Assembly (NCBI GenBank): GCA_905214875.1
Contig: CAJMNR010000085.1
Coordinates: forward strand, 1-5,187
Length of the DNA stretch: 5,187 nt
Direction: 5' to 3'
From: an uncultured bacterium
GTDB lineage: Bacteria; Bacillota; Clostridia; Lachnospirales; Lachnospiraceae
Shown: one piece after another, positions 1 through 5,185 of the stretch
Layout: every line of letters begins with the position of its first letter
Numbering within the stretch: the first letter of the stretch is position 1
Made by a program: the position numbers and the translations under genes
Notes under the pieces: generated by a model
What the model saw: the letters and a program-made list of their open reading frames with translations, nothing else
Databases searched by the model: none
What the model was told of the DNA's origin: nothing

Positions 1-105
1 CGCACTCACCTGAAAGGAAGATGTCGCTACCAAGACCAGGTTCGGCGCGGGCAACTGGCAGAGCGTGTTTCTTCTCGTTTCTAAAGAACAAAGAGTTTAG
101 AGAAA
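1..105. other. GC-rich segment of unknown identity at the window edge
   Basis: About 40 of the first 65 bases are G or C, against a clearly AT-rich remainder, and composition drops sharply after about position 70. Nested complementary blocks are visible: CGCT 25-28 with AGCG 62-65, and CCAG 36-39 with CTGG 55-58. A second weak hairpin pairs TTTCTAAA (78-85) with TTTAG-A-GAAA (96-105). Reading frames stay open on both strands. One is ATG 21 to TAA 119 (32 codons, with a purine run placed too close to the ATG to be a good ribosome binding site); the other is a minus-strand frame open from about 118 to the edge. Open frames on both strands together with local GC richness suggest a structured RNA or the end of a conserved repeat more than a protein. 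I could not match it to rRNA, tRNA, tmRNA, SRP RNA or RNase P RNA by eye. Confidence 0.3.
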
Positions 106-139
106 ATTTACTTGCGTAATAAAAGTGATATGGATACAA

Positions 140-169
140 TGAATAGAGATTACATAATTATGGTATACT
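140..169 (+). promoter_or_regulatory. Candidate extended -10 promoter for the glycosyltransferase gene
   Basis: TATACT at 164-169 is preceded by TGG at 161-163, which gives an extended -10 (TGN-TATACT). The -35 is weak: TGAATA at 140-145 with an 18-base spacer. An alternative lies just upstream, with TTGCGT at 112-117, a 17-base spacer and TACAAT at 135-140. Either would give a 5' untranslated region of about 65-95 bases before the ATG at 242. No terminator-like hairpin is visible between promoter and gene. Confidence 0.45.
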
Positions 170-241
170 CTAAATAATTATGAATACAAAAGTAATAAAG
201 AAGAAAGAAATTGATTGTAATAATTAAGATGGTGAAAATAG

Positions 242-1261
242 ATGAAATTGTTAACAGTAGCAATTCCTTGCTATAATTCAGAAGCTTATATGTCTCACGC
301 AATCGAAACCATTTTAACAGGTGGCGATGAAGTGGAAATCATCATTGTAAATGATGGCTCTAAGGACAAAACTAAGGAGATTGCAGATGCTTATGCCGAA
401 AAATATCCTACGATTATAAAGGCGGTTCATCAGGAGAATGGTGGACATGGAGAAGCGGTAAATACCGGCTTAAAGCATGCGACAGGACTATATTATAAAG
501 TAGTAGACAGCGATGACTGGGTAAATGAAGCAGCCCTTAAGCGTATATTAAAAGTAATTCGCTACTATATTAAGAAACAGCAGACAATCGATATGTATGT
601 TGCTAACTATGTGTATGAACGTCAGTTAGAAGGAAAACAGCGTGTCGTTAATTATGCTAATGTATTGCCACAGAATAAAATATTTACTTGGGACAGCATC
701 GGTCATTTTAGACAAGATCAGTATATTTTGATGCATTCAGCAATATATCGTACACAATTGTTGAGAGATTGTGGATTAAAGCTTCCAAAGCATACGTTCT
801 ATGTGGATAATATTTTCGTTTACACACCATTGCCATATGTTAAGAAAATGGTATATCTAAATGAAGATTTTTATCGTTATTTTATAGGGCGCGATGACCA
901 ATCTGTAAATGAAACAGTAATGCTTGGAAGAATGGATCAACAGCTACGTGTCACAAGACAGATGATTGCGCAGACAAATATGCATGCGCTTGAGAATAAG
1001 AAGTTAAGACGTTATATGGCAAAATATATGACAATTATGATGACGATTTGTACCGTTCTTTTATTAAAAAAGGGCAACCCTGAGGATCTAAAAGAGATTG
1101 AAGCAATCTGGGCTTACTTAAAGAAAGAGGACGTTGAATTATATCGTCTCGTAAGAAAGAGCCTTCTTGGCCAAGCTATGAGACTGAGAAAAATCAAAGT
1201 TGGACAAAAAGTTATTTTAATTGGATATCGAATCAGCCAGAAAGTAATCGGTTATAACTAA
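242..1261 (+). CDS. Family 2 glycosyltransferase (GT-A fold), 339 aa
   Basis: Predicted cytosolic or membrane-associated enzyme that transfers a sugar from a nucleotide-sugar donor, probably to an envelope glycan or lipid-linked acceptor; the actual sugar and acceptor cannot be read from the sequence. The N-terminus has the GT2 hallmark order: TVAIPCYN (residues 5-12), IIIVNDGSKD (33-42, nucleotide binding), ENGGHGEAVNTG (65-76) and VVDSDDW (87-93), where DSDD 89-92 is the DXD-type metal and donor site. A later FYVDNIF (186-192) sits where the family carries its acidic catalytic-base region. I see no transmembrane helix; the C-terminal 80 residues are rich in Lys, Arg and Leu and could bind the membrane or a partner. 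The ATG start has AGATGGTG (227-234) 7 bases upstream. The gene appears monocistronic, ending at a strong terminator. Family assignment is firm; specificity is unknown. Confidence 0.9.
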   Translation: MKLLTVAIPCYNSEAYMSHAIETILTGGDEVEIIIVNDGSKDKTKEIADAYAEKYPTIIKAVHQENGGHGEAVNTGLKHATGLYYKVVDSDDWVNEAALKRILKVIRYYIKKQQTIDMYVANYVYERQLEGKQRVVNYANVLPQNKIFTWDSIGHFRQDQYILMHSAIYRTQLLRDCGLKLPKHTFYVDNIFVYTPLPYVKKMVYLNEDFYRYFIGRDDQSVNETVMLGRMDQQLRVTRQMIAQTNMHALENKKLRRYMAKYMTIMMTICTVLLLKKGNPEDLKEIEAIWAYLKKEDVELYRLVRKSLLGQAMRLRKIKVGQKVILIGYRISQKVIGYN

Positions 1262-1298
1262 AAAAGATGAACCTACCAAGTAGGTTCATCTTTTTTTT
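1261..1298. terminator. Bidirectional intrinsic terminator shared by two convergent genes
   Basis: A perfect 11-bp stem, GATGAACCTAC (1266-1276) with GTAGGTTCATC (1280-1290), closes a 3-base CAA loop. It is followed by eight T on the plus strand (1291-1298) and, read on the minus strand, by five T opposite A 1261-1265. It therefore fits termination in both directions: for the glycosyltransferase ending at 1261 and for the PAP2 gene ending at 1273. The PAP2 stop codon (1273-1275) lies in the stem and its last codon (Trp) in the loop, so the hairpin overlaps coding sequence. Confidence 0.93.
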
Positions 1299-1938
1299 CC
1301 TTTAGTGACTGAATAATCTTTGCATAATCAATCTTATACACTAGTACATACATGAAGATGCTTAGTGCGAATGAACAAATAACATCGAAGATTGCATGTT
1401 GTTTTAAGAAGAGTGTTGATAATGTGATTAATACTGTCAGGATAAAAGTACCGTATACAATAACTTTGTGTTTTTTAAGTCTTTCGCTTTTACAAATTGC
1501 AATCTGTGCACCAATGGAATTGAATACATGGATGCTTGGACATACATTTGTTGAAGTATCTGAGCTGTAAATCTGTTTTACTAAATCGATCATCCAGTTG
1601 TCACGTGTAAAGGACTCAGGACGAAGGTTTTGACCATTTGGCCATACTGTATAGATAATTAAGCAGATGGTCATGCCGATAAATAGAAAAGCACAACATC
1701 TATAATAATCAGACTTAGATGTAAAAAAGAAATATGTGATTGTAATGGCTATGAAAGCAAACCATAGAAGATAGGGAATGATAAACCATTCGCAGAATGG
1801 AATCATATTATCTAGGCTGGTTGCCACGTTCGTATAATTTGTAACGACATGTTTCTCTAAGAGTAAGAACCATGGCATGTAAATAAAGAAATACAGTAAA
1901 ATCCATGCATGTTTATATTTGTTAATAAATGATTTCAT
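1273..1938 (-). CDS. PAP2-superfamily membrane phosphatase, 221 aa
   Basis: Integral membrane protein of the type 2 phosphatidic acid phosphatase superfamily, whose members dephosphorylate lipid phosphates such as phosphatidate, undecaprenyl pyrophosphate or related carriers; the substrate here is unknown. About five or six hydrophobic segments are visible (roughly residues 12-27, 50-72, 83-99, 159-177, 186-205). The three PAP2 motifs are recognisable but divergent: NLRP (104-107) for the K-x6-RP motif, without a clear Lys; CPSIH (133-137) for PSGH; and S174-T-x5-H181-x3-D185 for SR-x5-H-x3-D, with Thr in place of Arg. The KQH...D context and PS-I-H resemble the inositol-phosphorylceramide-synthase-like branch of PAP2. 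I chose ATG 1938, not the TTG nine bases upstream, because GAAAGG lies 9 bases before this ATG and directly abuts the TTG. The last residues (KEKKDEPTW) are encoded by the shared terminator. The gene is convergent with the glycosyltransferase, so a functional link is only a guess. Confidence 0.82.
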   Translation of the reverse strand: MKSFINKYKHAWILLYFFIYMPWFLLLEKHVVTNYTNVATSLDNMIPFCEWFIIPYLLWFAFIAITITYFFFTSKSDYYRCCAFLFIGMTICLIIYTVWPNGQNLRPESFTRDNWMIDLVKQIYSSDTSTNVCPSIHVFNSIGAQIAICKSERLKKHKVIVYGTFILTVLITLSTLFLKQHAIFDVICSFALSIFMYVLVYKIDYAKIIQSLKEKKDEPTW

Positions 1939-1947
1939 TGATACCAA

Positions 1948-1953
1948 CCTTTC
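1948..1953 (-). promoter_or_regulatory. Ribosome binding site that sets the PAP2 start
   Basis: Read on the minus strand, GAAAGG (1953 to 1948) is followed by 9 bases and then ATG (1938-1936). The alternative in-frame TTG at 1947-1945 begins immediately after this site with no spacing, so it is part of the spacer and not the start. Confidence 0.75.
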
Positions 1954-1966
1954 ATAATCTACGCTT

Positions 1967-1995
1967 AATATATCATAACAGTTTTATGCATGCAA
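1967..1995 (-). promoter_or_regulatory. Sigma-A-type promoter for the PAP2 gene
   Basis: On the minus strand, TTGCAT (1995-1990) is separated by exactly 17 bases from TATATT (1972-1967), which is preceded by TGA (an extended -10). Transcription would start around 1960, leaving a short leader of about 20 bases before ATG 1938. A T-rich run lies just upstream of the -35 on this strand and could act as an UP-like element. Confidence 0.6.
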
Positions 1996-2186
1996 TAATA
2001 ATAAAAAAAGTTTAGAAAGCCTTTAGAATTTAATTTGATTTATTAAAGGGGTTGCAAGAGGTGGAATATGCAGGAAATAGTAAAAAATCGGAAAAGGACA
2101 TCTTGCTTTTCTTAAGAAAAATAGCTGATTTTGGCTAAAGAAGTAACTAATGAATACATAAAATAAAGTTAGAATGGGCATATGGT
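1996..2186. other. AT-rich intergenic stretch, no supported gene
   Basis: This is the central part of the 465-base gap between the PAP2 start and the regulator. I see no RNA gene or conserved motif I recognise. Two minor items are present. One is a 15-codon frame from ATG 2068 to TAA 2115, preceded by AGAGG at 2057-2061 (peptide MQEIVKNRKRTSCFS). The other is a perfect 14-base palindrome, TTTTCTTAAGAAAA, at 2107-2120, overlapping the end of that frame. No convincing promoter precedes the small frame, and neither item is enough for a gene call. Confidence 0.5.
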
Positions 2187-2235
2187 TAAAAAAATTAAAA
2201 AAAACCTTGTATATTTAAAATAACATCGCTATAAT
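2187..2235 (+). promoter_or_regulatory. Strong promoter with A-tracts, no gene directly behind it
   Basis: TTGTAT (2207-2212), a 17-base spacer and a perfect TATAAT (2230-2235) form a good sigma-A promoter. Runs of seven and eight A (within 2188-2204) sit just upstream of the -35, as in UP elements that bind the RNA polymerase alpha subunit. Predicted start is near 2242. The first thing transcribed is a terminator hairpin, so this promoter either makes a very short RNA or feeds the regulator gene by read-through. Confidence 0.75.
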
Positions 2236-2241
2236 AAAAAT

Positions 2242-2294
2242 AAATAAGAGCATGCGACGGAGCATATGTAGAAACATATGTTCCGTCTTTTTTT
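2242..2294 (+). ncRNA. Candidate short RNA (about 50 nt) or attenuated leader
   Basis: Inferred only from its boundaries: a strong promoter ends at 2235 and an intrinsic terminator ends at 2294. The predicted transcript is about 14 unpaired AT-rich bases (including GCATGC at 2250-2255) followed by the terminator hairpin. There is no room for a known riboswitch aptamer or T-box before the hairpin, and no start codon with a ribosome binding site. It could be a small RNA, or a leader in which read-through controls the Lrp-like gene 110 bases downstream. I recognise no RNA family. Confidence 0.35.
2256..2294 (+). terminator. Strong intrinsic terminator upstream of the regulator
   Basis: A 14-bp stem pairs GACGGAGCATATGT (2256-2269) with ACATATGTTCCGTC (2274-2287), with a single G-U wobble (2262 with 2281). 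It closes the tetraloop AGAA and is followed by seven T (2288-2294). On the minus strand no T-run follows the stem, so it works in the plus direction only. No plus-strand gene lies between 1262 and this point, so it ends the short transcript starting near 2242. Confidence 0.9.
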
Positions 2295-2326
2295 GGATTT
2301 CTAGGAAAGTTCTTTACGCGAACAAT

Positions 2327-2367
2327 GAACGTTCCAGAATTGATTCCTTAAAGGAAGAAGAAATAAA
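2327..2367 (+). promoter_or_regulatory. Palindromes and weak promoter before the Lrp-like gene
   Basis: Two palindromes lie here: GAACGTTC (2327-2334) and TTCCTTAAAGGAA (2344-2356, perfect 6-bp arms around one A). A weak promoter may overlap the second: TTGATT (2340-2345), a 16-base spacer and AATAAA (2362-2367). If that promoter is real, the palindrome lies across its -35 and spacer, a typical operator position. Lrp/AsnC proteins often autoregulate and bind roughly 13-15-bp partial palindromes, so an autoregulatory site is plausible but unproven. Confidence 0.35.
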
Positions 2368-2403
2368 ACGTGTGGTTATAGATGGGAAAGGAAGGATGTT
2401 TTT

Positions 2404-2844
2404 ATGGATAAAATTGATATTAAGTTAATTGGGTTATTACAGGATAATGCGAGATACTCTTTGAAACAACTAGCAGAACAGGTATTTTTATCTTCGCCAG
2501 CCGTATCTTCAAGAATCGAACGTTTAGAAAAAGAAGGGTATATTACTGGATATCAGGCGGAAGTCGATATGCTGAAACTCGGTTATCATATTACGGCATT
2601 CATTAATTTAGAAATGACGCCAAAATTAAAAAGCACATTTTACCCATTTATTGAGTCATGTCCAAATGTATTAGAATGTAACTGTGTAACAGGATCGTAT
2701 TCTATGCTGATTAAAGTAGCATTTCCTAGTACAATGGAACTAGATTCATTTATCGGACAATTGCAGAAGTTTGGTAATACTTCGACACAAATCGTGTTCT
2801 CTACCGCGGTAAAACCAAGAGGAATTCAGATTAAAGATTTATAA
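2404..2844 (+). CDS. Lrp/AsnC-family transcriptional regulator, 146 aa
   Basis: DNA-binding feast/famine-type regulator. The family forms dimers that assemble into octamers and usually senses an amino acid or similar small molecule through the C-terminal RAM domain; the ligand here is unknown. The N-terminal winged helix-turn-helix spans about residues 1-50, starting with the typical MDKIDIKLIGLLQDNAR and with the helix-turn-helix around SLKQLAEQVFLSSPAVSSRI (19-38). The RAM (alpha-beta ferredoxin-like) domain covers about 63-140 and includes the family's turn as CVTGSYSML (94-102), where many members have an acidic residue after the Tyr and this one has Ser100. Length is close to the usual 140-165. 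ATG 2404 has AGGAAGGA (2389-2396) 7 bases upstream. No terminator separates it from the ABC genes, so read-through into them is possible although they have their own promoter. Regulation of that exporter is suggested by position only. Confidence 0.92.
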   Translation: MDKIDIKLIGLLQDNARYSLKQLAEQVFLSSPAVSSRIERLEKEGYITGYQAEVDMLKLGYHITAFINLEMTPKLKSTFYPFIESCPNVLECNCVTGSYSMLIKVAFPSTMELDSFIGQLQKFGNTSTQIVFSTAVKPRGIQIKDL

Positions 2845-2867
2845 TGGAAAATATTAGTTGATTTTAA

Positions 2868-2896
2868 TTGACTGTCTAAACAAACTCTTTTATAAT
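2868..2896 (+). promoter_or_regulatory. Near-consensus promoter for the ABC exporter operon
   Basis: TTGACT (2868-2873) and TATAAT (2891-2896) are separated by exactly 17 bases: five of six and six of six matches to the sigma-A consensus. The start would be near 2903, giving a leader of about 36 bases before ATG 2939. A small inverted repeat, ACTTT (2898-2902) with AAAGT (2910-2914), spans the predicted start and could be an operator or simply a hairpin in the leader. Confidence 0.82.
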
Positions 2897-2938
2897 TACT
2901 TTGATTGCAAAAGTTTTAATAAGAGAGGAGAGGGAAGC

Positions 2939-3850
2939 ATGTATTTAGAAGTTAAGGATTTGTATAAGACATTTGGTGAAAAAGAAGTGCTGCATGGAAT
3001 ATCCTTTGGAGTCGAAAGCGGAAAAGCACTTGGCTTGCTAGGACGAAATGGTGCCGGAAAAACAACGACGATTCGAATCCTAATGGATGTATTCAAGGCT
3101 AATCATGGTACGATTACTATGGACGGAAAACCATTTGTACCAACAGAGTATCAAATTGGTTATCTCCCAGAGGAAAGGGGACTCTATCCAAAACGTACTG
3201 TAATTGAACAAATAGTATATCTTGCTGGATTAAGGGGACTTCCAAAAAAGAAAGCAAAAGAAAATGCAATGAAGTATCTGGCAAGACTGGAAGTAGACCA
3301 GTATGCAAATAAAAAGTTGGAGACCTTATCAAAAGGAAATCAACAAAAAGTACAGTTAGCACAGACAATAGTTTGTGATCCAGAGATCGTAATCTTAGAT
3401 GAGCCATTTAGTGGTCTAGATCCTGTAAATTCACAAATTTTAAAAGATGTAATAAAAGAATTAATTGCTCAAGGAAGAATTGTTATTTTCTCCAGCCATC
3501 AAATGGGATATGTGGAGGAATTCTGTGATGACATTGTAATTATTAATAAAGGCAATGTCGCAATCCAGGGTAATTTGAAAGAAATAAAAAAAGAGTTCGG
3601 AAAAGATCAATTAGCAGTAAGTGCACTTAATTATACTGCCCATGAATTAAGACAAAAATTTGAATCAGAATTTGCAAGCTTGCTTACAGTGACAGAGGAG
3701 AAGAAGGAATATCTCATTATTCGTTTAAACCCATCGGTTACAAAAAATCAGGTACTTCAAGCAATGATGGAAGGAAAAGTAGATATCGCTCGTTTCGGAA
3801 TCTATGAACCTTCATTAACAGACATTTTTGTTCAAAAGGCAGGTGATTAA
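2939..3850 (+). CDS. ABC exporter ATP-binding protein, NatA/YhaQ-like, 303 aa
   Basis: Cytosolic ATPase of an ABC-2-type exporter; it would dimerise and drive the permease encoded just downstream. All nucleotide-binding motifs are present: Walker A GRNGAGKTT (35-43), signature LSKGNQQK (130-137), Walker B VILDEP (151-156), D-loop SGLD (158-161) and switch His187. The Q-loop region reads IGYLPEERGLY (73-83), with Glu78 where a Gln is usual; from memory this form is typical of the NatA/YhaQ branch. Residues from about 215 to 303, ending in EPSLTDIFVQKAGD, match the C-terminal DUF4162-type extension of such ATPases. I chose ATG 2939, 8 bases after AGGAG (2926-2930). The frame is open back to a TTG at 2858, but that would put the -35 and -10 boxes inside the coding region. 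The substrate is unknown: Na+, a peptide or a toxic compound are all possible for the family. Confidence 0.93.
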   Translation: MYLEVKDLYKTFGEKEVLHGISFGVESGKALGLLGRNGAGKTTTIRILMDVFKANHGTITMDGKPFVPTEYQIGYLPEERGLYPKRTVIEQIVYLAGLRGLPKKKAKENAMKYLARLEVDQYANKKLETLSKGNQQKVQLAQTIVCDPEIVILDEPFSGLDPVNSQILKDVIKELIAQGRIVIFSSHQMGYVEEFCDDIVIINKGNVAIQGNLKEIKKEFGKDQLAVSALNYTAHELRQKFESEFASLLTVTEEKKEYLIIRLNPSVTKNQVLQAMMEGKVDIARFGIYEPSLTDIFVQKAGD

Positions 3851-3852
3851 GT

Positions 3853-5112
3853 ATGACGCAATTAAAAACGGTCATTTCATTTGAATTAAATTCCTATATC
3901 AAGAATAAGAGTTATATACTAACGACAATCGTACTTGCATTAGTACTGGGGTTAGGGTTATGTATCCCTACATTTTTAAAAGGGGCCGGAATTATTGAAG
4001 ATGATAAGAAGACGGAACAGTCAGCAAATGCATCTGAAGATAATGTCGGAGATAAAGATGTATTCCTAGTTTATGATCCATCTGGAGCATTGACAGATAC
4101 GAAATATCAGGAACAGACCTATTCGGCTTATTCATTTAAGGTTGTAAACAGCCAAAAAGAGTTAGAGGATCAGGTTATGGATGAATCTGCAGTAGCAGGT
4201 GCCGTAATTACGAGTCCAACTACGTTTGATTATGTGGTAAAGAACTCAAGTATGTATGATTCGAAGAAAGATATGTTTACAGATATTCTGTCATATAGCT
4301 ATCGCTATAACTATATGAAGGAAAATAACATTGATGCAGATAAAATGCAACAGGTAATTGATACTCCTATTGCAGGAACAGAAAAAATATTAGGAAAAGA
4401 TAGTGTAGGAAGCTACGCATATACATATGTGCTACTATTTGTTATCTACTTTATGATAATTATGTATGGACAGATGATTGCTACAAGTGTAACTTCAGAG
4501 AAGAGCAACCGAGCAATCGAAGTATTAGTTACAAGCTCAAAACCGGATTATTTAATCTTCGGTAAAGTAATCTCTGGAGCAATTGCAAGCTTCTTGCAGA
4601 TTGCAATTGTCTTAGGTGCTGGATTAATTTCTTATCAATTAAATGCCGAATCATGGGATGGATTATTAGATGGCATATTTGATATCCCAGTGCCTGTACT
4701 CATTGTATTTGCAATCTTCGTTGTCTTTGGGTTCTTCTTTTATTGCTTCTTATATGCTTCTCTTGGAGCACTTGTTTCTAAGACAGAAGATGTTAGTAAG
4801 TCCGTCGGTTCGGTTACGATGTTGTTTATGATTGGATTCTTTATCGCTATTTATGGCTTAAATGATCCTGATGGAATACTAGTAATCGTTACTTCGTATA
4901 TTCCATTTACATCAAGTTATTCCATGTTGATTCGTCAAGCAATGGGAACTGTTTCTACGATAGAGGTTGTAATTTCAGCTATAATCTTAGTTGCATCATC
5001 CGTATTAGTAGGTATCTTAGGTGCAAAAGTATATCGTTTAGGAACCTTACATTATGGTAATCCAATTAAGCTTAGCAATGCATTAAAGAGTATATTTAAA
5101 GAGAAACAATAA
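3853..5112 (+). CDS. ABC-2-type exporter permease, NatB/YhaP-like, 419 aa
   Basis: Membrane partner of the preceding ATPase, starting 2 bases after its stop with AGGTGA (3841-3846) as ribosome binding site inside the end of that gene, which suggests coupled translation. The topology fits ABC2_membrane_3/NatB proteins: one N-terminal helix (about 22-42), a large extracytoplasmic domain (about 43-187) that is polar and acidic near its start, then helices at about 189-212, 236-261, 279-306, 318-336 and 368-393, with a further hydrophobic stretch near 343-352. The conserved cytoplasmic segment after the second helix, SEKSNRAIEVLVTSSKP (215-231), is the family hallmark thought to contact the ATPase. 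The basic, lysine-rich C-terminus is cytoplasmic. Length is normal for the family and there is no sign of damage. Family and pairing are secure; the transported substrate is not. Confidence 0.93.
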   Translation: MTQLKTVISFELNSYIKNKSYILTTIVLALVLGLGLCIPTFLKGAGIIEDDKKTEQSANASEDNVGDKDVFLVYDPSGALTDTKYQEQTYSAYSFKVVNSQKELEDQVMDESAVAGAVITSPTTFDYVVKNSSMYDSKKDMFTDILSYSYRYNYMKENNIDADKMQQVIDTPIAGTEKILGKDSVGSYAYTYVLLFVIYFMIIMYGQMIATSVTSEKSNRAIEVLVTSSKPDYLIFGKVISGAIASFLQIAIVLGAGLISYQLNAESWDGLLDGIFDIPVPVLIVFAIFVVFGFFFYCFLYASLGALVSKTEDVSKSVGSVTMLFMIGFFIAIYGLNDPDGILVIVTSYIPFTSSYSMLIRQAMGTVSTIEVVISAIILVASSVLVGILGAKVYRLGTLHYGNPIKLSNALKSIFKEKQ

Positions 5113-5134
5113 AAAAAGCAGCCTTCGGCTGCTT
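5111..5134 (-). terminator. Intrinsic terminator reading from the right (minus strand)
   Basis: GCAGCC (5118-5123) pairs with GGCTGC (5127-5132) around TTC, extendable by two A-T pairs. Seven A at 5111-5117 become the T-tract on the minus strand, whereas the plus side continues TTCAGACTG with no T-run. It therefore best fits termination of a convergent gene lying beyond the window edge, although the hairpin directly follows the permease stop (5110-5112) and could also stabilise that mRNA's 3' end. Confidence 0.75.
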
Positions 5135-5145
5135 CAGACTGTAGA

Positions 5146-5185
5146 CAAAACAGTTCTAGGATTGAATAATCCTAGAACTGTTTTG
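5146..5185. terminator. Perfect 18-bp inverted repeat, probable terminator of the exporter operon
   Basis: AAAACAGTTCTAGGATT (5147-5163) and its exact complement (5168-5184) flank a GAAT loop, and C5146 pairs with G5185, giving 18 uninterrupted base pairs. A four-T run ends the right arm and four A begin the left arm, so each strand has a short U-tract after a 13-bp core stem. This suits a bidirectional intrinsic terminator for the exporter operon. Because the window ends at 5187, an alternative such as the end of a small repeat element cannot be excluded. Confidence 0.7.

Noticed and set aside
21..119. 32-codon plus-strand frame in the GC-rich edge segment
   Set aside because: The purine run before ATG 21 is too close to be a good ribosome binding site, the frame crosses the abrupt composition change, and the opposite strand is equally open.
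1352..1570. 72-codon plus-strand open frame inside the PAP2 gene
   Set aside because: It lies wholly antisense to a recognisable PAP2 gene that has its own promoter, ribosome binding site and motifs, and its translation has no recognisable domain.
242..1938. Glycosyltransferase and PAP2 phosphatase as one functional operon
   Set aside because: They are convergent with separate promoters; both could act on envelope lipids, but position alone does not support a joint pathway.
1939..1947. TTG start for the PAP2 gene adding three residues
   Set aside because: The TTG directly follows the GAAAGG ribosome binding site with no spacer, while ATG 1938 has a 9-base spacing.
2242..2403. Riboswitch or T-box leader before the Lrp-like gene
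   Set aside because: Only about 14 bases separate the predicted transcript start from the terminator stem, so there is no room for an aptamer or specifier domain, and I see no T-box consensus.
2896..3407. Two minus-strand open frames (66 and 96 codons) across the ABC ATPase
   Set aside because: Both are shadows of the ATPase reading frame, which carries every ABC motif; the first also covers its promoter -10 and ribosome binding site.
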